Shown: positions 59,493-64,000 of the stretch, one piece after another
Numbering within the stretch: the first letter of the stretch is position 1
Layout of the letters: the number at the start of each line of letters is the position of its first letter
Assembly: GCF_003075435.1 (NCBI RefSeq)
Contig: NZ_QCZJ01000022.1
Span: 34,083 to 98,082, forward strand
Direction of reading: 5' to 3'
Length of the DNA stretch: 64,000 nucleotides
Origin: Terrimonas sp.
GTDB lineage: Bacteria; Bacteroidota; Bacteroidia; Chitinophagales; Chitinophagaceae
Notes under the pieces: model-generated
Seen by the model: the letters and a program-made list of their open reading frames with translations, nothing else
What the model was told of the DNA's origin: nothing
Database searches by the model: none
Made by a program: the position numbers and the translations under genes

Positions 59493-60335
59493 CTATTTTA
59501 GATCATCAAGTTTGAAAGTGTCTTTTACCCGGATACCTTTTTCTGTCATGGTAAGCGTACAGCATTCTTGAAATGGGTCGTGTTCAAAAAAGAGAATGAA
59601 ATTATTTTGCAGCGCTTCCTGCAGGAAAGCTTTCTTTTCCTGCAGCGTAGTTAAAGGAAACATATCGTACGCCATAACATAGGGAATGGGTATATGCCCG
59701 GTTGATGGTAAAAGATCGGCCATGTACACAATGGTGCGTCCCCTGTAGCTGATCTGCGGCAGCATCATGCCTTTTGTATGCCCGTTTACAAAACGAACGC
59801 TTATGTTTTCGGTGAAAGATATATCTTCAATTACTTCAATCATTTTCAGTTTACCGCTGTCCTGTATCGGTTGAATATTTTCTTTCAGGAAAGAAGCTTT
59901 TTCTCTGTCGTTTGGTTTGATGGCCCATTGCCAATGTTGCTCATTGCTCCAGTAGGTGGCATTTTTAAAGGCAGGCACCATTTTATTGTTTTCTATCACA
60001 ATAGCACCGCCCACATGATCAAAGTGAAGATGGGTTAAAAAAACATCAGTAATATCATTACGGTGAAACCCGGATTCTGCCAGCGATTTATCCAGCGAGT
60101 GATCTCCATGCAGATAATAATGACCGAAAAATTTCGCATCCTGTTTATTGCCCACGCCGGTATCTACAAGAATCAGCCTGTTGCCATCCTCAATCAAAAG
60201 ACAACGCAGTGCCCAGGTGCATAAATTATTTTCATCTGCCGGGTTAAGTTTGTTCCACATACTCTTAGGAACTACACCAAACATTGCGCCGCCATCTAAT
60301 TTAAAAAAGCCTGTATTGATAGAATATAATTTCAT
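59493..60335 (-). CDS. MBL-fold metallo-hydrolase
   Basis: 280 residues from ATG 60335 (MKLYSINTGFFKLDGGAMFG). Metal motifs: FLTHLHFDHVGGAIVIENN (THLHFDH), then GHTKGMMLPQISYRGRTIVY (His) and MADLLPSTGHIPIPYVMAYD (Asp). It resembles AHL-lactonase-like or other N-acyl hydrolases of the metallo-beta-lactamase superfamily, without a signal peptide, so cytoplasmic. The substrate is unknown. It is the first gene of a minus-strand run with the D-aminoacylase and DUF1080 genes. Confidence 0.9.
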   Translation of the reverse strand: MKLYSINTGFFKLDGGAMFGVVPKSMWNKLNPADENNLCTWALRCLLIEDGNRLILVDTGVGNKQDAKFFGHYYLHGDHSLDKSLAESGFHRNDITDVFLTHLHFDHVGGAIVIENNKMVPAFKNATYWSNEQHWQWAIKPNDREKASFLKENIQPIQDSGKLKMIEVIEDISFTENISVRFVNGHTKGMMLPQISYRGRTIVYMADLLPSTGHIPIPYVMAYDMFPLTTLQEKKAFLQEALQNNFILFFEHDPFQECCTLTMTEKGIRVKDTFKLDDLK

Positions 60336-60734
60336 GATGCTAAATGTAAAATTCAATAGTGTTAATCAGCTATCGAATTTACTATATAATGTGTTATGGA
60401 GAGCGGTGTAATGTATTAAAAGTATGGACTGCAATCGTCCTTTCGATCCTGCCTTCATGAAGATTAGAATGAATGAATGTAGCGACGGAAGAGCACTTTT
60501 CTCACCGAAGGTAAACCTGCCTGCCGGCAGGCAAGTCTGTTAGGCAGTAATGTAAAAGTTGAGCATTAGTACAAATGCCCGGCAGATTTCTCCCTCGCGT
60601 AAGAGTGATTATAGCATAATGCCCGTGTTGGCCCGGTTATAATGACATCATTATGGATGAATTGAAAAACAGGTTTCCTGCGTTGCGCCGTGTGTATAAT
60701 GATTTAGCATTACAACAAATACTTTTTATAGAAT

Positions 60735-60834
60735 AGCCACGGAATACACTGATGATACTGATAAACACCGATACATTCCGTAAATATCCGCCATATCCGT
60801 TTTATCCGTGTTCCATTCTGCGTATTGGGCATGC
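60735..60834 (-). repeat. Dispersed ~100-nt CACGGAT-type repeat, copy 2
   Basis: On the minus strand it opens near ATGCCCAATACGCAGAATGG and continues AACACGGATAAAACGGATAT, closely matching 4298-4400. It ends in GTATTCCGTGGC, close to the copy-1 ending GTATTCCGTGTGCC. Confidence 0.7.
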
Positions 60835-60898
60835 CCGAAGTTATTTTTAAATAACCCCTGATATATTTCCTGCCACGAATTCCGGCGAAACAGGATTT

Positions 60899-60973
60899 GC
60901 TACACAAAGCGCCACAAAGCATGCACAAAGTTACACAGAGCTATTTATTATTCTTTGTGGCTCTTTGTGTAGC
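60899..60973. repeat. ACACAAAG inverted repeat
   Basis: Left arm 60899-60919 (GCTACACAAAG then CGCCACAAAG) pairs with right arm 60953-60973 (CTTTGTGGCT then CTTTGTGTAGC), 20 of 21 positions. Words such as CTTTGTG and TTCGTGTA continue to about 60990. No ORF and no T-run. Confidence 0.7.
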
Positions 60974-61049
60974 CTTCGTGTACCTCCGTGAAATAACCAG
61001 TGAATAATGCAACCGGTAAGCCGGGAACTTATAAGCTGTAACCTGCATC

Positions 61050-61087
61050 CTGCCGCATAGCGGCTAACTGTTTGTAGAAAGAAAGCA
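61050..61087 (+). repeat. Palindrome-TTTGTAGAAAGAAA element, copy 2
   Basis: CTGCCGCATAGCGGCTAACT then GTTTGTAGAAAGAAAGCA. Almost identical to the minus-strand element at 25542-25580. Confidence 0.65.
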
Positions 61088-61151
61088 AATGTCATCCTTA
61101 TATTTTTCCTGAATCAGGTTTGGTACCCGAGATGAACGTATAGCCTGTATC

Positions 61152-62450
61152 TTATCGCGGCTTGATCCAGTCTTCAGGATTAAGGTACTTAGGCTTGTCA
61201 CCAACTACAACATTCACTACAAACAATACCTTGCCAATGCCATCTTCGTCTTCTGATTCGGCAGCTCTTCCAATAACCTGGCCAAGCTTAACTTCACTGC
61301 CCTTGCTTACCGGTATGCCGGTAAGATTATAATAGGTGGTTAGATATTTGCCATGCCGGATAGTAACAGCAGAAACCTCACCAAAATTGTGAACAGAAGA
61401 TACAGTGCCTTCATATACTGCTTTTACAGAAGCGCCAATATCGGTTTGAATATAGATGCCAATATTATCTTCATATAGTTTTGTATCTTCTATACGCTGC
61501 CGTCCAAAATGTCCTGTTATTTCACCTTTGCTTACAGGCCAGGGTAATTTTCTCCTGTTATTCTCAAAACCCATTGATACTGCGGTTACCTCCGGCGTGT
61601 TTTCAAGTGTGCTGGCTGACCTGGTTCTTGCAGGAGCCGCGGTTGCCGTGCTGCCGGATGTTTTATTGGCTGCTGCTGCTTTTGCCGCTGCTTCACGTTT
61701 AGCTTTTTCCTCTTTTTCAGCGGCCAGTATTTCTCGTTTAATAATGGCGGCTATAGAGCTTTTAATATTATTTTCCAGTTTCTTTTTGGAAGTCAGTTGT
61801 TTTTCCAGCTCCTTTTCTTTTGTTTTCAGACCAGATAAAACAACATCTTTTTCCCGCTTTTCATCTTCCAGCTTTTTCATCTGGGCGCTTTGCTCAGTCA
61901 GCGTTTTAGCTTTCAGATCTTTGTTCTCTGCGAGGGATCTGTTTTTTTGCTCTAATAAAATATGCGTTCTTGTAATGTTATCTACCTGCTTTTCGCGATA
62001 GTCCCTGTACGACTTGAGATAGGTTACACGTTTGACGGCATCATTAAAACTTACCGCGGAAAAAATAAAATTGAGCATATCATAACTGCTCCTGTTTTTA
62101 TAAGCGTATTCTATTGTTTTAGCATATTGCTGTTTCAATGTGTCCAGCTCCTTGGTAAGCCTGTATATTTCCCGGTTATTGGTAAAAATATCTTCATCTA
62201 TCAGGCGAACCTGCCTGTTGATGGTTTCTATAATGGCATCTCTTTTTTTGATCAGGTTGCGTATACGGGCTAACTGATCAAGGCTTTCTTTCTTACTTTT
62301 CTTAACCGAGTTCTGTGATTGCCTTAATTCTTCAATTTCTTTCTGAATCTGTTTTCGCTGGTTTTCAAGTTCATCTTTTGTTTGGGATAGCGTTGGGGTT
62401 GCCCAGGCGGCAAAAAATACAACGAGGATGATTGAAACAAGATTACGCAT
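61152..62450 (-). CDS. envC: EnvC-like murein hydrolase activator (degenerate LytM domain)
   Basis: 432 residues with a Sec signal (LVSIILVVFFAAWATPTLSQ). Two long coiled coils (about 25-125 and 160-245) are followed by an Ala-rich linker and a C-terminal LytM (M23) domain starting LPWPVSKGEITGHFGRQRIE. The zinc ligands of active M23 enzymes are missing: the HxGxD motif reads EDNIGIYIQ and the HxH motif reads TTYYNLT. This is the pattern of EnvC, which activates amidases but does not cut murein itself. It follows DUF4292 in the order usual for the phylum, 79 bp apart. Confidence 0.87.
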   Translation of the reverse strand: MRNLVSIILVVFFAAWATPTLSQTKDELENQRKQIQKEIEELRQSQNSVKKSKKESLDQLARIRNLIKKRDAIIETINRQVRLIDEDIFTNNREIYRLTKELDTLKQQYAKTIEYAYKNRSSYDMLNFIFSAVSFNDAVKRVTYLKSYRDYREKQVDNITRTHILLEQKNRSLAENKDLKAKTLTEQSAQMKKLEDEKREKDVVLSGLKTKEKELEKQLTSKKKLENNIKSSIAAIIKREILAAEKEEKAKREAAAKAAAANKTSGSTATAAPARTRSASTLENTPEVTAVSMGFENNRRKLPWPVSKGEITGHFGRQRIEDTKLYEDNIGIYIQTDIGASVKAVYEGTVSSVHNFGEVSAVTIRHGKYLTTYYNLTGIPVSKGSEVKLGQVIGRAAESEDEDGIGKVLFVVNVVVGDKPKYLNPEDWIKPR

Positions 62451-62529
62451 GCCAGAATTTTTATTGAATAAAGGGTGTTCTGCAAATAACGATACTAAAT
62501 AAACAGGATTGCACTGTTTATTGTTAAAA

Positions 62530-63348
62530 TTATTTCACTTTATAATTCTTCGGTATGTTAAACGGAAAATTTAACGGTTTATCAAACTCTGCCTGTTTGA
62601 TGTTAAGGCTTATTTCAAGTCTTGTTTTTTCAGCAACGGCAATCTTCCGGTCTCCCGAAAATAATCTTCCCTCAATATTTATATAATCATTATAAGTGAA
62701 ATCGGCTGTTCTGTTCCGGGTGGCGTCTACATCGTCCAGCTTGCTATGCAGTATGGCAAAATCATCTTTGCGCATAGTAAGCAGTTGTTTAAAAACGCTG
62801 TCTGCCGTAGATAAAGAAACAGAACTTTCCGTTTCTTTATACATCAGTACATTGGTGCTGTCAAGAAAAACAGGATTACCCACTATAATATCCTGCAGCG
62901 TAAAAAAATTAACCGGTAATTTTATGAGTTCTTTTATATAGTTAACGGATTGAAGCTGCACTTCTTTATCAAGACTGTTACGGATCTTCACACTGTCAGG
63001 TGTAATATATACCCGGAAAGCCTCAATACCTAAGGCTGCTATGATAGATATCCAGATTATACTATCCTTCTGTATTCTTACAAATGCGTTGAAGTCATAA
63101 TTCCTTTGCTTACTATCCTTGTAATCAACCTTGATTTTTGAAGCAAATGTTTTGAAATCTACATGATTCGAGCGGATTTTTTCAAAAGCGGTATGCACCA
63201 ATTTTGCCGAATCGGTTTCAGCGGGATTTACAAGCAGGGTGATTGTAGTATCTTTTTTAGTCATAGCCGATTGCAGTTTTTTTGAACTGCGGCAGCTATA
63301 AATAGTTACGGATAATAGCAATATGACTCCAATGATCTTTACATGCAT
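62530..63348 (-). CDS. DUF4292 lipoprotein
   Basis: 272 residues from ATG 63348 (MHVKIIGVILLLSVTIYSC), with a lipobox ending in Cys. DUF4292 family: the LolA-like beta half-barrel is seen as FKTFASKIKVDYKDSKQRNY, DSIIWISIIAALGIEAFRVY (typical) and FNIPKNYKVK at the end. It is a probable outer-membrane or periplasmic lipoprotein; the fold suggests lipoprotein or lipid handling. It ends 10 bp after dut's stop region, in the phylum-typical string dut-DUF4292-EnvC. Confidence 0.85.
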   Translation of the reverse strand: MHVKIIGVILLLSVTIYSCRSSKKLQSAMTKKDTTITLLVNPAETDSAKLVHTAFEKIRSNHVDFKTFASKIKVDYKDSKQRNYDFNAFVRIQKDSIIWISIIAALGIEAFRVYITPDSVKIRNSLDKEVQLQSVNYIKELIKLPVNFFTLQDIIVGNPVFLDSTNVLMYKETESSVSLSTADSVFKQLLTMRKDDFAILHSKLDDVDATRNRTADFTYNDYINIEGRLFSGDRKIAVAEKTRLEISLNIKQAEFDKPLNFPFNIPKNYKVK

Positions 63349-63358
63349 CTGCTTCTCA

Positions 63359-63799
63359 TTAATTTTTGCCCGTGTGACCGAAGCCGCCTTCATTACGGGT
63401 TGTTACGCTAATCATGTCAACAGTTTCCCATGTACATTGCTCAACTTGCTGAATAACCAGTTGGGCAACCCTGTCGCCCGGTAAAATAGTCTGAGGATCG
63501 TTGGACAGGTTGATCAGGATGACTTTTACTTCACCACGGTAATCCGCATCTATTGTTCCGGGTGTGTTGAGGCAGGTAATGCCCTGCTTAATGGCTAAAC
63601 CGCTACGGGGGCGAACCTGCACTTCGTAACCTTCAGGAATTTCCATGAACAATCCCGTAGGTATTAAAGTTCTTTCAAGCGGTTGTAAAGTTACCGGCGC
63701 GGTAAGATGCGCTCTTACATCCATTCCTGATGCACCTGTTGTAGCATAAGAAGGCAATGGATTATCTGATTGGTTAATGACTTTTATGATTACTGGCAT
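63359..63799 (-). CDS. dut: dUTP diphosphatase
   Basis: 146 residues, trimeric type. All five motifs are present: GASGMDVRAHL, RPRSGLAIKQGITCLN, NTPGTIDADYRGEVKVIL, GDRVAQLVIQQVE and RNEGGFGHTG (the last two including the catalytic Asp region and the C-terminal arm). Hydrolyses dUTP to dUMP, keeping uracil out of DNA. It leads the dut-DUF4292-EnvC string on the minus strand. Confidence 0.97.
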   Translation of the reverse strand: MPVIIKVINQSDNPLPSYATTGASGMDVRAHLTAPVTLQPLERTLIPTGLFMEIPEGYEVQVRPRSGLAIKQGITCLNTPGTIDADYRGEVKVILINLSNDPQTILPGDRVAQLVIQQVEQCTWETVDMISVTTRNEGGFGHTGKN

Positions 63800-63830
63800 T
63801 GGGCAAAAATAAGGGTTTGAATTGGTTTAA

Positions 63831-63868
63831 GCTATCAGCGGTCAGGTATCAGCTGTCAGCTATCAGCG
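63831..63868. repeat. ATCAGC/GTCAGC heptad string
   Basis: GCTATCAGCGGTCAGGTATC followed by AGCTGTCAGCTATCAGC, an imperfect repeat of TATCAGC and TGTCAGC words directly upstream of dut. The window ends shortly after it. Confidence 0.6.
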
Positions 63869-63873
63869 TTTGC

Positions 63874-63898
63874 TGTCATGTCCTGAAAAAAGTAGACA
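63874..63898. mobile_element. Possible left end of an IS element cut by the window edge
   Basis: TGTCATGTCCTGAAAAAAGT followed by AGACA begins with TG and resembles the terminal repeat of IS3-type elements as I recall them. The rest to 64000 is T-rich and AT-rich with a small hairpin (AATCCACA / TGTGGATT, 63951-63973) and no ORF of note. Without the other end it cannot be confirmed. Confidence 0.25.
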
Positions 63899-64000
63899 CT
63901 ATTACTACTATTACCCTTTTTCTTTTTTTTGTTACTTTTTTTCTTTTTACAATCCACATTTTAATTGTGGATTATTATAAACTTATTTGATTTACAGCTA

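Larger units (their letters stand above)
60336..61151. other. Long non-coding spacer with several repeat families
   Basis: About 815 bases with no accepted gene. It holds the palindrome TGCCTGCCGGCAGGCA (about 60518-60533), the CACGGAT element copy 2 (60735-60834), the ACACAAAG inverted repeat (60899-60973), a GTAACCTG word at 61037-61045 and the palindrome-TTTGTAG element (61050-61087). The remainder is unstructured. Repeats of unrelated families piled in one spacer are unusual. Confidence 0.6.

Noticed and set aside
60357..61151. Small ORFs in the repeat-rich spacer (for example 60710-60928 minus)
   Set aside because: They are built from the repeat sequences themselves and have no coding signature.
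1..64000. tRNA or rRNA genes
   Set aside because: I looked in every spacer for cloverleaf-like elements (GTTCGA loop with flanking stems) and saw none; a tRNA search program would be needed to be certain.

Overview
The window looks like a chromosomal segment of a Bacteroidota bacterium, most likely a Chitinophagaceae relative. The evidence is: repeated promoters of the Bacteroidota type (TTTG, then TAnnTTTG); menaquinone made through futalosine (mqnB, mqnD); phylum-typical families (DUF3098, DUF4292, DUF3108, DUF3748, DUF1080, TonB receptors with a carboxypeptidase-like N-terminal domain); and the order dut, DUF4292, EnvC-like. I found no rRNA or tRNA gene.

Layout. 0-9.9 kb: exonuclease III, a large AsmA-like protein, an outer-membrane protein, a PadR/PspC pair and a DUF3748 propeller lipoprotein. 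10-15 kb: a UMF1-type transporter, uppP, DUF3098, an arginase-fold protein with two altered metal ligands, and a PBP4-type carboxypeptidase. 15-18.5 kb: a minus-strand run mqnB-mqnD-pnuC-nadR (menaquinone and NAD salvage). 18.7-25.4 kb: two PTPS paralogues around a beta-helix lipoprotein, folE, a WYL regulator with GyrI-like and DUF1801 partners, a GH43-like enzyme and fabD.

25.4-37.2 kb is the accessory region. It holds a Wadjet anti-plasmid system (jetA, jetB, jetC, jetD) whose jetD is split from jetABC by a DUF2071 gene and a RibD/DHFR-like gene. Next come an AT-rich orphan membrane-anchored protein, a SymE-type toxin with a long structured leader, and a ParDE pair with a palindromic operator in its promoter. 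The clearest candidate for something new is the symE leader. One segment can pair either with the predicted 5' end of the transcript or with the start codon region.

37.3-64 kb returns to core and metabolic genes: a Kef/NhaP-type antiporter, a TonB receptor block with a winged-helix regulator, secreted proteins, Gfo/Idh/MocA and SUMF1-fold proteins, a TIM-barrel isomerase, pdxA, rsmA, a 2-hydroxyacid dehydrogenase, greA, a HIT protein, ruvC, a flippase-like membrane protein, DUF3108, DUF1080, a D-aminoacylase, an MBL hydrolase, an EnvC-like protein, DUF4292 and dut.

Several intergenic regions carry dispersed repeat families: a ~100-nt CACGGAT element (two copies), a palindrome-plus-TTTGTAGAAA element, an ACACAAAG hairpin, a perfect 42-nt palindrome, and GTAACCTG / ATCAGC heptad strings. 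All functional calls rest on reading motifs in the sequence; no database search was run.
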